Notes: generated by a model not told the origin, from the letters alone. 64,000 nucleotides of DNA from Nonomuraea sp. NBC_00507 (GCF_036013525.1 NZ_CP107853.1:7812001-7876000), one strand, 5' to 3'. Numbered from the stretch's first letter, positions 24,917 to 34,828 are shown. Numbers and translations: made by a program.

Positions 24917-25758
24917 GGCAGGTAGCGGAGGGTGTGCTGGTCCACGAGAGCGAGTTCGTGCAGAGCAACGCCGTTGTGGTGCAGGGCCGGGCCGGTGTGC
25001 TGCTCATCGACCCCGGGGTGACCGGCTCCGAGATCGACTGCCTCGCGAACGACCTTCGCGAGTTGGGTCAGTCCGTTGTGGCAGGGTTCTCGACGCATCC
25101 GGATTGGGATCACGTGCTCTGGCACGCCCGGCTCGGCGAGGTGCCCCGTTACGGCACGGCGCGCTGCGCGGCTTATATGCGAGATCTGCTGTCGGACGCA
25201 GGTGCGAAGGCCCGCATCGCCGACCACCTGCTCGAGACGGAAATCGCCGGTCAGGTACCGCTGGACCTACTCGGCCTCATCACCGGCCTGCCCGCCGAAA
25301 CTGCGCAGATTCCTTGGGACGGCCCTCAAGTCCGGATCATCGAGCATCAAGCGCATGCCCCGGGCCACGCGGCGCTGTTGATCGAAGAACTCGGGGTTCT
25401 CGTCGCCGGCGACATGCTCTCTGATGTCCTGATTCCGATGCTCGACGACGTGAACAGCACCAATGACCCGATCGAGGACTACCTCGCAGCGCTGCGGCTG
25501 CTCGAGGAGGTGGCGGACGATGTCGATGTCGTCGTCCCTGGCCACGGGTCCGTCGGCGGAGCTGATCAGGTACGCGCACGGATCAATCGAGATCGGGCGT
25601 ACGTGCACGCCTTGCGTGACGGCCGGGATTCCGGCGACCCGCGGATCGGCCCATCGGCCAAGCCCGGCTGGGAATGGGTGAGCGACGTGCACACAGGGCA
25701 ACTCCAGAGCCTCGCCCAAAGAAGCGAGCGCGACGGGACGTCCCGCGGCGGACCTTGA
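24904..25758 (+). CDS. metallo-beta-lactamase-fold hydrolase
   Basis: 284 residues. The motif STHPDWDHVLWH supplies the first metal ligands (H-x-x-x-D-H). Further ligands are in HAPGHAALLI, VAGDMLSDV and VPGHGSVGG, all in the expected order. It belongs to the broad MBL-fold hydrolase group; no lactamase-specific feature is seen. The GTG start overlaps the end of the broken dfr-like gene by 13 bp, which marks a recombination or deletion junction. Confidence 0.85.
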   Translation: MPVLRQVAEGVLVHESEFVQSNAVVVQGRAGVLLIDPGVTGSEIDCLANDLRELGQSVVAGFSTHPDWDHVLWHARLGEVPRYGTARCAAYMRDLLSDAGAKARIADHLLETEIAGQVPLDLLGLITGLPAETAQIPWDGPQVRIIEHQAHAPGHAALLIEELGVLVAGDMLSDVLIPMLDDVNSTNDPIEDYLAALRLLEEVADDVDVVVPGHGSVGGADQVRARINRDRAYVHALRDGRDSGDPRIGPSAKPGWEWVSDVHTGQLQSLAQRSERDGTSRGGP

Positions 25759-25886
25759 GCGTCGGCCACGTCCGATCCTCCCCGAAGGCCGAAGCGGGGG
25801 ACCAGTCGAGTGATCTTTCCTCGGGACGGGACGCACGGCGGGCCCTGCGGATGCTCCCGTCGCGCGGGAGCGGTGAGGTGATGCGG

Positions 25887-26918
25887 TCAGGCGGCGGCTC
25901 GTTCACCGACGGGGCGGCGGCGGAGGGCCGGGCGTTGGAGAGACGGGGGACGGTAGGCGGACTGGTCGGGCGCGCCGACATCGGTGCCGGGCGGAACGAT
26001 CTCGTCGATCTGGTCGAGGATCTCGTCGGAAAGCGTGACGTCGACGCCGGCGAGCAGGTCGTCGAGCTGCTCCATCGTGCGCGGCCCGATGATCGCGCTG
26101 GTCACGCCGGGATGAGCGATCGCGAACGCCATCGCGAGGTGCGTCATCGGCAAGCCCGCCTTTTCGGCGAGCGGAATGATCTGTTCGACGGCATCGAGCC
26201 GACGCTCGTCACTGAAGCTCGTCAAGAGCGTGGCGCGGCGGAGGTCCGTCTGCTGACCCTTGCGGATGCGTCCGGTGAGCATTCCCTTCGCGAGCGGGCT
26301 CCACACCAGCGTGCCCATCCCGTAGCGTTGGGCGACGGGCAGCACTTCGGTTTCGATGCCGCGGCTGAGGATCGAGTAGGTCGGTTGCTCGGTGCGGAAC
26401 CGTTCCAGGCCGCGCCGCTCGGCCACCCACTGGGCTTCGACGATGTCGGAGGCGGGCATCGTGGACGACCCGATCACCCGGACCTTACCGCTGTGGATCA
26501 GGTCCGAGAGCGCGGACAGCGTCTCCTCGATATCGGTGTCGGGGTCGGGCCGGTGGATCTGGTAGAGGTCGATGTGGTCGGTCTGCAGGCGACGCAGCGA
26601 GTTCTCGATCGCGGTCATGATCCAGCGTCTTGAGTTGCCTCGCTGATTGGGGTCGTCTCCCATCGGGAGATGCAGCTTGGTGGCGAGGACGACGTTGTCG
26701 CGACGTCCCTTGAGCGCCTTTCCCACGATCTCTTCGGACTCGCCGCGCGAGTACGCGTCGGCGGTGTCGACGAAGTTGATCCCCGCGTCCAGCGCTTTGT
26801 GGATGATGCGGATCGCGTCGTCGTGGTCGGAGTTGCCGGGAGCGGCCCCGAACATCATCGCGCCGAGCGCGTAGGGGCTGACCTTGATGCCGGTCCGGCC
26901 GAGGGTGCGGTACTGCAT
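25887..26918 (-). CDS. aldo/keto reductase (YajO/Tas-like)
   Basis: 343 residues from an ATG with AAGGAG upstream. The TIM-barrel features are present: MQYRTLGRTGIKVSPYALG, NFVDTADAYSRGESEEIVG with catalytic Asp and Tyr, VLATKLHLP with catalytic Lys, and IDLYQIHRPDPDTD with His. NADPH-binding residues are expected in AIIGPRTMEQLDDLL. It probably reduces carbonyl compounds in the cytoplasm. It is divergent from a TetR gene with palindromic sites in the gap. Confidence 0.92.
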   Translation of the reverse strand: MQYRTLGRTGIKVSPYALGAMMFGAAPGNSDHDDAIRIIHKALDAGINFVDTADAYSRGESEEIVGKALKGRRDNVVLATKLHLPMGDDPNQRGNSRRWIMTAIENSLRRLQTDHIDLYQIHRPDPDTDIEETLSALSDLIHSGKVRVIGSSTMPASDIVEAQWVAERRGLERFRTEQPTYSILSRGIETEVLPVAQRYGMGTLVWSPLAKGMLTGRIRKGQQTDLRRATLLTSFSDERRLDAVEQIIPLAEKAGLPMTHLAMAFAIAHPGVTSAIIGPRTMEQLDDLLAGVDVTLSDEILDQIDEIVPPGTDVGAPDQSAYRPPSLQRPALRRRPVGERAAA

Positions 26919-26983
26919 GGTTCTCCTTGTGTGTGGGCATGCTGGTCCCGCTAGACTGAAAGCGGAACGCCGTTCAGTCAGAG

Positions 26984-27006
26984 AATACGGAACTCCGTTC
27001 CGTATT
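26984..27006. promoter_or_regulatory. TetR-type operator between aldo/keto reductase and regulator
   Basis: Arms AATACGGAAC and GTTCCGTATT are perfect 10-bp inverted repeats around TCC. A second, weaker dyad (GAACGxCGTTC) lies about 20 bp to the left. The site is 18 bp before the TetR ATG. Confidence 0.75.
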
Positions 27007-27024
27007 GCAAGGGGAACCCACACC

Positions 27025-27654
27025 ATGACCCATCAGCCGCCCGGAAACCCGCCCGCCCGCCGCGTGCGACCCGACGTGCAGCGCAACCTGGACGCCCTGC
27101 TGACCGCGGCCGCCGAGGTCTTCGAGTCAGAGGGCGTGGACGCCCCCGTGCGACGGATCACTGCCAAGGCCGGGGTGGGGGCGGGCACCTTCTATCGCCA
27201 TTTCCCGCACCGTTCGGACCTCATCACCGCCGTTTTCCGCCGCGACGTCGACGCTTGCGCCGAGGCCGCGCCCGCCTTCTCGCAGCAGTACGAGCCGGTC
27301 GAAGCCCTCACCCAGTGGCTGCAGTGCTTCGCGGCGTTCGTCGCGGCCAAGCGTGGCCTCAAGACCGCCCTGCACTCCGGCGACCCCGCCTACGAAAGCC
27401 TGCCCGAATACTTCCACCAGCGCTTCGTCCCTGTCCTGGCAAAGCTGCTGGACGCAGCCGCCGCATCCGGCGACATCCGCTCTGATCTCGCCCCGCATGA
27501 TCTGCTGCGGGCCATGAACGACATCGTCGCACCAGACGATGACGGCTACACCCAGCGCATGATCGCCCTGCTCGTCGACGGCCTCCGATACCGGCCAGCC
27601 GGGGCCGGCCCCCTCGCGGCAGACGACGCGAAGACAGTCAGACCCCGCACATGA
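27025..27654 (+). CDS. TetR family regulator
   Basis: 209 residues from an ATG with AAGGGG upstream. The N-terminal HTH is VRRITAKAGVGAGTFYRHFPHRSDL (about residues 45-65). The C-terminal domain matches the group often annotated as SbtR-like (VAAKRGLKTALHSGDPAYES, then LRAMNDIVAPDD). It is divergent from the aldo/keto reductase, and the dyad between them is its likely autoregulatory site. Confidence 0.9.
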   Translation: MTHQPPGNPPARRVRPDVQRNLDALLTAAAEVFESEGVDAPVRRITAKAGVGAGTFYRHFPHRSDLITAVFRRDVDACAEAAPAFSQQYEPVEALTQWLQCFAAFVAAKRGLKTALHSGDPAYESLPEYFHQRFVPVLAKLLDAAAASGDIRSDLAPHDLLRAMNDIVAPDDDGYTQRMIALLVDGLRYRPAGAGPLAADDAKTVRPRT

Positions 27655-28101
27655 TCATCCAGCCCGGCCATTGGTGAGGTGCCCGCCGATCCGGTTGTCT
27701 CGCGACGCCGCTGAGCTGAGCCCTCACGCCCGCGGCGCGGCGGGCGATGGCCGGTTCTGGCCAGGCAGGTCAGGGTGAGGTGGGCATCAAGTCGTTCACA
27801 TGTTCTACCCGCCAGGGCCATTTATGGGTAGCCTTGCAGTCACTGACAGTGACGGCAGGGACCAGGGGTGCGGGTGCCAGGTATGCGGGCGTGCCGGTCG
27901 TCGAGCATGGCCAGATGCCAGCCAATGCCGGTGCTACTCGTCAGTTTCGGCCTGAGCGAGGCGGGGCCGGTGAGTGCATGAGCAGGCTCACCGCGACGGC
28001 GACCTGCACCGCACATCGCGCGATCGTGGAGCAGACCGGTCAGATCGTCCCGCACCCGCTGCTGGCCCAGCGGGTGGCCTGGCTGACCGGCCTGGCTGCA
28101 C
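27655..28101. other. 447-bp region without a supportable gene
   Basis: Open frames on both strands lack family features. It lies between an intact TetR gene and a TetR pseudogene and may be eroded coding sequence. Confidence 0.5.
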
Positions 28102-28583
28102 GTGTGGACAGAAGGCCACTCATCGGGCGACCGGCGCGTGCGCCGTACGCGATCAGCCCTGGCACGCGCGCTGATTCAGCTGGTCGAGGAGCGGGATCTG
28201 TCCCGGATCAGCGTCTCCGATGTCGCCGAAGGTGCCGGAGTGAGCCGGTCGGCCTTCTACGACCACTACCGGGACGTCCACGAACTGGCTGAGGACGCCT
28301 GCACCGCGATGATCGACGGCTTGATCGAGTCCTTGCCGGCCCCCGACCTCCCATCGGCGGACCTGGCGCAGGAGGCGATCCCGTCGCTTGCGGCGTTCTT
28401 CGCCACCGCATCGCCGTGGCCATCCATGACCACCTGGCCGCGGCCGACACCGGTGAGTGGACGGAGCGCGTCCCGCATGACGTCGCGGCCGCGTTCACGG
28501 CCGGCGCGCTGATCGGTGTGGCCGTCGACTGGCTTCAGGGCGGGTGTTCCCGGACCCCTGCCGAGATGGCCGAGGTGACCTGA
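28102..28583 (+). pseudogene. TetR family regulator, frameshifted
   Basis: The HTH region is good: RSALARALIQLVEERDLSRI, then SDVAEGAGVSRSAFYDHYRD. After IPSLAAFFA the frame changes; the continuation HRIAVAIHDHLAAADTGEW and FTAGALIGVAVDWLQGG lies in another frame and ends with a normal stop. Some central residues are also missing. The protein would not dimerise properly. Confidence 0.7.
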
Positions 28584-28937
28584 CCGCTCTTGAACGCGCA
28601 TTACCGCATCTATGAGGAGGGCCGGCGTACGCCGGCGTTAGCCTCTGCTCAGGTCGACGCGCGGTGGACGACGTGCGGAGACAACGAGGTGGGAGACAGG
28701 CGCCGGAAAATCAGTTGCGCTTGGCGCATCGACCAGCCAAGGATCGGCCCAACGGTACGGCGAGCGGAACCGCCGGCCGCCTTTCTTGACCGTGTCGCGC
28801 GTACGGGAGGAGAACCGGCATGTTGACCGACTCTGATCAATGCAGCAGAGAAATCTCTGGTCAGCGCGAACATGCCCACCCGGCCCCGCGGCCTTGACAC
28901 GTCCGGGACGGCTGACCCTCGCCGCGCGCTGGAACAG

Positions 28938-28970
28938 ATGTGACAGGGAAGTGACCATTCCCTGTCACAT
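28938..28970. repeat. lox/FRT-like inverted repeat (13-7-13)
   Basis: ATGTGACAGGGAA and TTCCCTGTCACAT are perfect 13-bp inverted arms around the 7-bp centre GTGACCA. This is the size and layout of a tyrosine recombinase core site (13-8-13 in lox and FRT, 7-bp overlap in lambda-type att sites). A tyrosine recombinase gene lies about 500 bp downstream. It could also be an operator or a terminator-like hairpin, but no T-run follows. Confidence 0.6.
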
Positions 28971-29035
28971 AAAAGATCCTTCCTTGATCTCCACCAGCGG
29001 TTCCGCCGGACACCTCTAGGGTCGATGGCAACACG

Positions 29036-29048
29036 TTCCCTGTCACAT
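29036..29048 (+). repeat. third copy of the 13-bp recombinase-site arm
   Basis: TTCCCTGTCACAT is repeated exactly, in the same orientation as the right arm of the 28938-28970 site and 65 bp after it. FRT sites likewise carry an extra direct repeat, though directly adjacent. Confidence 0.6.
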
Positions 29049-29080
29049 AGGAGCCCGCCGGTGATCCCCGAACCCGCACG

Positions 29081-29461
29081 GTGATGAGCTTCCTGTCCGC
29101 GGCCGCTGTGGCCGAGACGGTGACCGTCGATCCGACGGACATCGCGCTGCTGACCTGTGTGCTGGCCGACCACCATCACACCACCTGGCTGCTGGCTCCT
29201 GACCTGGTGGCGGCCCTCGATCACGACGGGCCGGTCATCGTGCAGGCCCACCAATTCTGGCTCCTGCTCGGCGAGGCCGACCCCGAGCTCGTCTACGACC
29301 TGAACGGCGCCGAGGACGCTACACACGAGCGGATGGACGTCCAAGCCCACCACCGCCTGGAGCCCGCGCTGCATGTGCAGGCGCCGCTGACCGCGGCGAT
29401 GAATGCCCTCATGGACGCGGAGTTCCTCTTCTGCAACGCCCAGGACTTCGGATCTCCGTGA
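29081..29461 (+). CDS. small protein of unknown function, coupled to recombinase
   Basis: 126 residues from a GTG-ATG start. It is mostly helical and acidic, with a His-rich stretch (LADHHHTTWLLAPDLVAALD) and VQAHQFWLLLGEADPELVYD. No family is recognised, and there is no signal peptide or helix-turn-helix. Its TGA overlaps the recombinase GTG (GTGA), so the two are translated together. It may be a recombinase accessory or directionality protein, which is inference from position only. Confidence 0.6.
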   Translation: MMSFLSAAAVAETVTVDPTDIALLTCVLADHHHTTWLLAPDLVAALDHDGPVIVQAHQFWLLLGEADPELVYDLNGAEDATHERMDVQAHHRLEPALHVQAPLTAAMNALMDAEFLFCNAQDFGSP

Positions 29462-30393
29462 CGATGGCCAAGGTCCTGCCTCTCACCGGCGGCCCGGCGC
29501 TGGCCGACGCCGCCACCACGTTCCTGAACCGCCGGGACCTCGACGCCGACACCCTGCGCTCATACCGTCAGACTCTGACCTGCCTGCGCACGGAGCTCGG
29601 GGACGGCGCTCTGCTGACCGACCTGACGGCCGAGCAGACGACAGCTGTATTCACCGCGGCGTGGGGGAACGCAGCCGCCCGCACCTGGAACCGCCACCGC
29701 TCCGCCTTGCGTTCCTTCACCACCTGGGCCACCGCCCGGTGGAGCATGACCGACCTGACCGCCCTGGTCGAGCGGCGCCGGGAGAACTCCGACGGCACCA
29801 AAGTCATCGACCGGCACCTGATCGAGGCCCTGTGGCAGCGCCGCGACCTGCCGCTGCGTGACAAGACCCTCTTCCGGCTGCTGTACGAGAGCGCGGCCCG
29901 CTCCGTCGAGGTTCTCGGGCTCGATGTCGGCGATCTCTTGCTGGAGGCCAAGCGCGGCCGCGTACGCCGCAAGGGCGGCACCACCGACTGGATCCTGTGG
30001 CAGTCCGGCACCGCCCGGCTGCTGCCCCGCCTGCTCGCCGGCCGCACCCGCGGCCCGGTCTTCCTCACCGACCGGCGGCCCGGCCCGGCCCGAACCCCCG
30101 CCGGAGCCGACTTGTGTCCCGTCACCGGCCGCGCCCGCCTGTCCTATGAGCGTGCCGAGTACCTGTTCAAGCAGGCCACCAAGACCATCGACCCGACCGG
30201 GGCCGGCTACACCCTCCACCAGCTGCGCCACTCCCGCCTGACCCACCTGGGCGAGGACGGCTGGTCGTCCTCCACGCTCATGACCCTGTCCGGCCACCGG
30301 AACCTGCGCACCCTCGGCATCTACGTCCAATCCAGCGCAGAAGCCGTCGCCGCCGCGCTCGCCGAGCACGACCCCGGCCGCCGACGCCACTGA
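29458..30393 (+). CDS. tyrosine recombinase/integrase
   Basis: 311 residues. The N-terminal core-binding domain spans about residues 12-105 (TLRSYRQTLTCL, ARTWNRHRSALRSF). The catalytic domain has the full residue set: Arg148 in ESAARSVEVLGLD, Lys172 in RRKGG, His254 and Arg257 in LHQLRHSR, His280 in LSGHRNLRTLG, and the nucleophile Tyr289 in IYVQ. It should therefore be active for strand exchange. It has no long arm-binding domain, like Xer/Cre-type enzymes. It is coupled to an upstream small gene; a lox-like inverted repeat lies upstream and may be its target. Confidence 0.92.
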   Translation: MTMAKVLPLTGGPALADAATTFLNRRDLDADTLRSYRQTLTCLRTELGDGALLTDLTAEQTTAVFTAAWGNAAARTWNRHRSALRSFTTWATARWSMTDLTALVERRRENSDGTKVIDRHLIEALWQRRDLPLRDKTLFRLLYESAARSVEVLGLDVGDLLLEAKRGRVRRKGGTTDWILWQSGTARLLPRLLAGRTRGPVFLTDRRPGPARTPAGADLCPVTGRARLSYERAEYLFKQATKTIDPTGAGYTLHQLRHSRLTHLGEDGWSSSTLMTLSGHRNLRTLGIYVQSSAEAVAAALAEHDPGRRRH

Positions 30394-30425
30394 CTCGACC
30401 CCTATCCCCGAAGGCAGAGTGTCCG

Positions 30426-30854
30426 ATGACCCGGCTGACAACGTCCATCCCCTGGGATCGCTTCTTCGGCCTCGCCGACAAGCCGCATGGGCCGCGACCG
30501 GCCGCCGCGGCCTCAGCGCTGGACAGCCGCACTGACCAGGACGACCTGGATCGGGTCGTCGCCGCGGTGCTCAGCAAACGGCGCATCGCTCAGCTCACAG
30601 AACGCCGCCTCACGGTCGAGTCCAGCCAATGTCCCTGCTTTCTCCGCGACTCTCGCGGCAACCTCCACCGCCGCCGGCATTGTGAGGAGGATCCGGGTTT
30701 TGTGCTATGTGCTCGACGGGCCGCACCGGGGTCCGGGCATGGTGGACCGCCTCCGAGGCTGGTACCGCGGCAAGAAGCTCCCCCCACATCGTGGGATGCC
30801 ATATCTCCGCACCGGCCTATCCTCGGCCCCAGGGGTGACCAGAAGTGCGGATGA
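30426..30854 (+). CDS. hypothetical protein after recombinase
   Basis: The ATG follows GAAGGCAGAG and lies 32 bp after the recombinase stop. The first ~65 residues look genuine (LTTSIPWDRFFGLADKPHGP, TDQDDLDRVVAAVLSKRRIA); the remaining half is rich in Arg, Pro and Cys and may be read out of frame. I do not recognise the family. It may be the third gene of the recombinase operon, truncated by the downstream junction. It overlaps the kinase start by 10 bp. Confidence 0.45.
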   Translation: MTRLTTSIPWDRFFGLADKPHGPRPAAAASALDSRTDQDDLDRVVAAVLSKRRIAQLTERRLTVESSQCPCFLRDSRGNLHRRRHCEEDPGFVLCARRAAPGSGHGGPPPRLVPRQEAPPTSWDAISPHRPILGPRGDQKCG

Positions 30855-32311
30855 CCGGTCTGCGCTCGCGCATGGCGCTGTCCTATGTCCTGGTGTCGGC
30901 CGCGGCCGTGCTCGTCGTCGAGGCGGTGTTGTTCGGCATGCTGGTGCCGTCCCTGCTGTCCGGCAGCGACCAGGCCGCGCGGGCCCGGCACCAGGCGGCG
31001 GCCGACGCCAAGACCTTCAGCCTCATCGCCACCAAGATCCGCTCCCGTCAGCCGGACCTCGGCCGGGACGAGCTTCTGGCCCAGGTCGCGGTGAGCGGCT
31101 TCCGCGCCACCGCGATCAGCGGCGGCCCCGAAGGGGCCACCATCCCGTACGTCGACGACGTCATGGCTGAGCCACCCACGGCAATGGAGGTCCTCCTCGG
31201 CCGGGACGGCAGGGTCGTGGCCGGATCCGCGCCGGTCGCCGTGCCCCCCGGCTCCAGGCTGCCGACGGCGCTGCCGGTCACGCTGGACGGCCACGGGGTG
31301 GCCGATGCTCGGGTGGCCTGGGCGGTGAGTCCGGTCCAGGTGGCCGTGGGTGAGTCGTTCGAGCTGGTGGGCGGCGTTTACGTGCAGGTGCCCGCGGCGG
31401 GCTCCACTTGGGAGATCCTCGCCGGGCAGCAGCCTCTCCTGGGACTCGGCGTCGTCGTGCTCCTGCTGGCCGTGCCGGCCGGGCTGGCGTTCGGCATGCT
31501 GAGCACCCGCGGACTGATTGCCAGGGTGCACCGCCTGTCGAGCGTGACGGCGGCGGTGGCGGGCGGCGACTTCGGTGCCAGGGCCCAGGTCACGCCGGGA
31601 GACGAACTGGGCGAGCTGGAGGAGGCGCTCAACGTCATGGCCGGGCGGCTTGGCGTCGCGGTACAGGAGGAGAAGCGGCGGGTGGAGCGGGACACCCGGC
31701 GGGGAGAGCGCGCCCGCATCGCCCGCGAGCTGCATGACTCGGTGTCGCAGGATCTGTTCTCCATCGGTTTGCTGGCCGACGGGCTCACCGCCGCCATGCC
31801 GGCCGACGAACGGCTCCGACCGCAGGCGGAGGCGATCTCGCGGACCGCGGCGCACTCGATGCGGGAGATGCGCGCGTTGCTGCTGGAACTGCGGCCGGTG
31901 GCGCTGGAGGATGCCGGGTTGGTGCCGGCGCTGCATGAGCTGGGGCGGGTGTACGAAGAGCGGCTGGGACTGAAGGTGAAGGCCGCCCTGGAAGAGGTAC
32001 AGCTCGGCTACTCGGCTGAGCACGCGTTGCTGCGGGTGGCGCAGGAGGCGCTGGGCAACGTCGCCAGGCATGCCGCGGCCACAGCCGTCGACCTGCGACT
32101 GTCCGGGGAGGACGGGGCTGTCGTGCTGGAGCTGTGCGACGACGGGCGCGGGCTGGACGATGCCCGGCAGGCGGGGCGGCACGGGATGGGGATCACGCTC
32201 ATGCGCGAGCGGGTGGAAGAGTTGGGCGGGCGGATCGAGTTAGGCACCGCGACCGGCGGGGGCACGCGGGTGCGGGTGACCATCCCGGCGGACGAGGGAG
32301 GACAGCCATGA
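30845..32311 (+). CDS. sensor histidine kinase, NarL-type (HisKA_3)
   Basis: 488 residues. The first membrane helix is at about residues 11-33 (ALSYVLVSAAAVLVVEAVLF) and the second at about 198-220 (LLGLGVVVLLLAVPAGLAFG), with an extracytoplasmic sensor domain between. A HAMP linker follows (LSSVTAAVAGGDFGARAQV). The phospho-acceptor is in RARIARELHDSVSQDLFSIG, and the ATPase domain has LGNVARHA, DDGRGL and GHGMGI-like motifs. The response regulator start overlaps its stop (ATGA). The pair faces a MacB-type exporter operon, its probable target. The start may be the GTG or the ATG two codons later. Confidence 0.93.
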   Translation: MRMTGLRSRMALSYVLVSAAAVLVVEAVLFGMLVPSLLSGSDQAARARHQAAADAKTFSLIATKIRSRQPDLGRDELLAQVAVSGFRATAISGGPEGATIPYVDDVMAEPPTAMEVLLGRDGRVVAGSAPVAVPPGSRLPTALPVTLDGHGVADARVAWAVSPVQVAVGESFELVGGVYVQVPAAGSTWEILAGQQPLLGLGVVVLLLAVPAGLAFGMLSTRGLIARVHRLSSVTAAVAGGDFGARAQVTPGDELGELEEALNVMAGRLGVAVQEEKRRVERDTRRGERARIARELHDSVSQDLFSIGLLADGLTAAMPADERLRPQAEAISRTAAHSMREMRALLLELRPVALEDAGLVPALHELGRVYEERLGLKVKAALEEVQLGYSAEHALLRVAQEALGNVARHAAATAVDLRLSGEDGAVVLELCDDGRGLDDARQAGRHGMGITLMRERVEELGGRIELGTATGGGTRVRVTIPADEGGQP

Positions 32312-32955
32312 TCAGAGTGCTGGTCGCCGACGATCACGAGGTGGTGCGGCAGGGGCTGCGGTTCATCCTGGAGTTGCAGGAGGACATGGAGCTGGCCGGG
32401 GAGTGCGGGGACGGGGCCGCGGCGCTGGAGATGATCGTGCGGCTGCGGCCGGACGTGGTCCTGCTCGACCTGGCGATGCCCGGTGTGGACGGCCTCGCCG
32501 TCCTCAAAGAGCTGCGGAGGAGGGGCCCCGCGGTGATCGTGTTGTCGTCGTTCGACAACGATGTCAAGATCGTCGAGGCGATCCGGGAAGGGGCGGTGAG
32601 CTTCCTGACCAAGACCGTGCCCATGGCGAAAGTGGTGGCCGCCGTGCGGGCCGCGGCCAAAGGCGAGCCAGTGCTGGAGCCGAACGTGGCGGGGCTGCTC
32701 ATGGCCGAGGTCAGGAACACCCGGCCGCGCGACCCGCTGGAGACCCTGTCGCCGCGCGAGCGGGACGTGCTCATCGGCATCGCCAAGGGCAGGTCCAACA
32801 GGGAACTGGCCAGGACGCTCACGGTGAGCGAGGAGACGATCAAGAGCCATGTCTCCAACATCCTGGCCAAACTGCACCTGGCCGACCGTACCCAGGCCGC
32901 GATCTTCGCCCTCCAGTGCGGCCTGGTCCCGCTCGACCGCGCGCTGGAGGAGTAG
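32308..32955 (+). CDS. NarL/LuxR-type response regulator
   Basis: 215 residues. The receiver domain has the acidic pocket (LVADDHEVV), the phosphorylated Asp in DVVLLDLAMPGVDG (about residue 54) and the conserved Lys in FLTKTVPM. The C-terminal LuxR HTH is SPRERDVLIGIAKGRSNREL, then VSEETIKSHVSNILAKL. It starts by an ATGA overlap with the kinase gene and acts in the cytoplasm on promoters, probably that of the convergent ABC operon. Confidence 0.94.
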   Translation: MIRVLVADDHEVVRQGLRFILELQEDMELAGECGDGAAALEMIVRLRPDVVLLDLAMPGVDGLAVLKELRRRGPAVIVLSSFDNDVKIVEAIREGAVSFLTKTVPMAKVVAAVRAAAKGEPVLEPNVAGLLMAEVRNTRPRDPLETLSPRERDVLIGIAKGRSNRELARTLTVSEETIKSHVSNILAKLHLADRTQAAIFALQCGLVPLDRALEE

Positions 32956-32958
32956 GCG

Positions 32959-34153
32959 TCACATCGAACGCAGTGCCTCCGTCGGCGACATGCGCGTGGC
33001 CCGCATCGCCGGATACAGCCCGGCCAGCGCGCCGACGCCGATCGCGACGGCCAGGCCGCCCCAGACCACGTAGCCGGGCACCAGCACGCTCCACCCGCGG
33101 GTGGCCGCCATCGCGACCGTGGCGCCGACGCCGAGCGCGACCCCGGCCAGACCGCCCAGCAGCGACAACACCAGCGACTCCGCCAGGAACTGCACGCCGA
33201 TGTGCGCCCGTGTCGCCCCCAGTGCCATCCTGAGCCCGATCTCCGCCCTGCGCTCCAGCACGGAGATCACCATGATGTTGGCGATGCCGATCCCCGCCAC
33301 GAGCAGCGCGATCGCGCTCAGCCCCAGAAAGAGCCTGGCCGAGGCGTCGGCCACGGCGATGCGCGCGGTCAGTGCGTCGGAGGGGCGGCTGACCTCCGCC
33401 TCGTCGGGGTTGATCGGGTTCGCGGCCAGGCCCAGTGCTCCGGCCACCTCCTGCACCATGGCCTGCTGGGCCGTCACGTACAGCCGACTCGGGTGCCTGT
33501 CGTAGTCGAGCAGGGCAGCGGCAATGCCGAAGCCGACCATCGCGGAGCGGTCGATCTCCGCGGCCATCGGGAACGGCTGCAGGATGCCGATCACGGAGAA
33601 CCAGTGCCCACCCAGCCACACCCGGGTGTCGGCGTCCAGACGGGAGATTCCGAGCGTGGCAGCCGCCTCTGAACCGAGCACGGTGACCGGCAGCCGGTCA
33701 CCGGCCGCGTCGAGGAAGCGTCCCGTCCGCACCGAGCCGGACAGGGTGGCCAGCAGCGAGCCGTCCACGGCCCGTACGGCGAGGCCGCCCGTGCGCCCGG
33801 GCGGGATGAGGTCGCTGCGGTAGACGTGCTTGTCCGGCAATTGCGCGGTCGGCGCCACTCCGGTGACCCCGCGCACCCGGCGGGCCATCTCGGCCGCCGT
33901 GACCGGCAGCGCCGCCTCCTGGCCGCTGACCCGGCTCCGGGTGCTGCTGACGGTGAGCAGGTTCGTGCCAAGTTGGTCGATCTGCGCCAGCAGTGAGGAC
34001 TGGCTGGACTGGGTGATGCCCAGCACGCCCACGATGGCGGCGATTCCGATCGCGATGCCCAGCGCCGACAGCAGCGCCCGCATGCGGCGCGAGCGCAGCC
34101 CGAGCGTGGCCGTGAGCAGCAGGTCGGCGGGACGTAGCCGGGCGGAGGAGAGC

Positions 34154-34164
<11 letters not shown>
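32959..34164 (-). CDS. MacB/FtsX-type ABC transporter permease
   Basis: 401 residues. An N-terminal helix ([22 protein letters not shown]) is followed by a large extracytoplasmic MacB-type core domain. Three C-terminal helices follow ([20 protein letters not shown]; the [14 protein letters not shown] region; [20 protein letters not shown]), in the FtsX pattern. The motif [20 protein letters not shown] marks the coupling region. It overlaps the ATPase gene by 11 bp. With the adaptor and ATPase it forms a mechanotransmission exporter. Its 3' end faces the response regulator gene 3 bp away. Confidence 0.92.

Positions 34165-34824
<660 letters not shown>

Positions 34825-34828
<4 letters not shown>

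Larger units (their letters stand above)
28584..29080. other. 497-bp gap holding a lox-like site upstream of the recombinase operon
   Basis: No gene is supported. Its right half contains three copies of a 13-bp motif, described separately, ending about 30 bp before the first gene of the recombinase operon. Confidence 0.6.
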
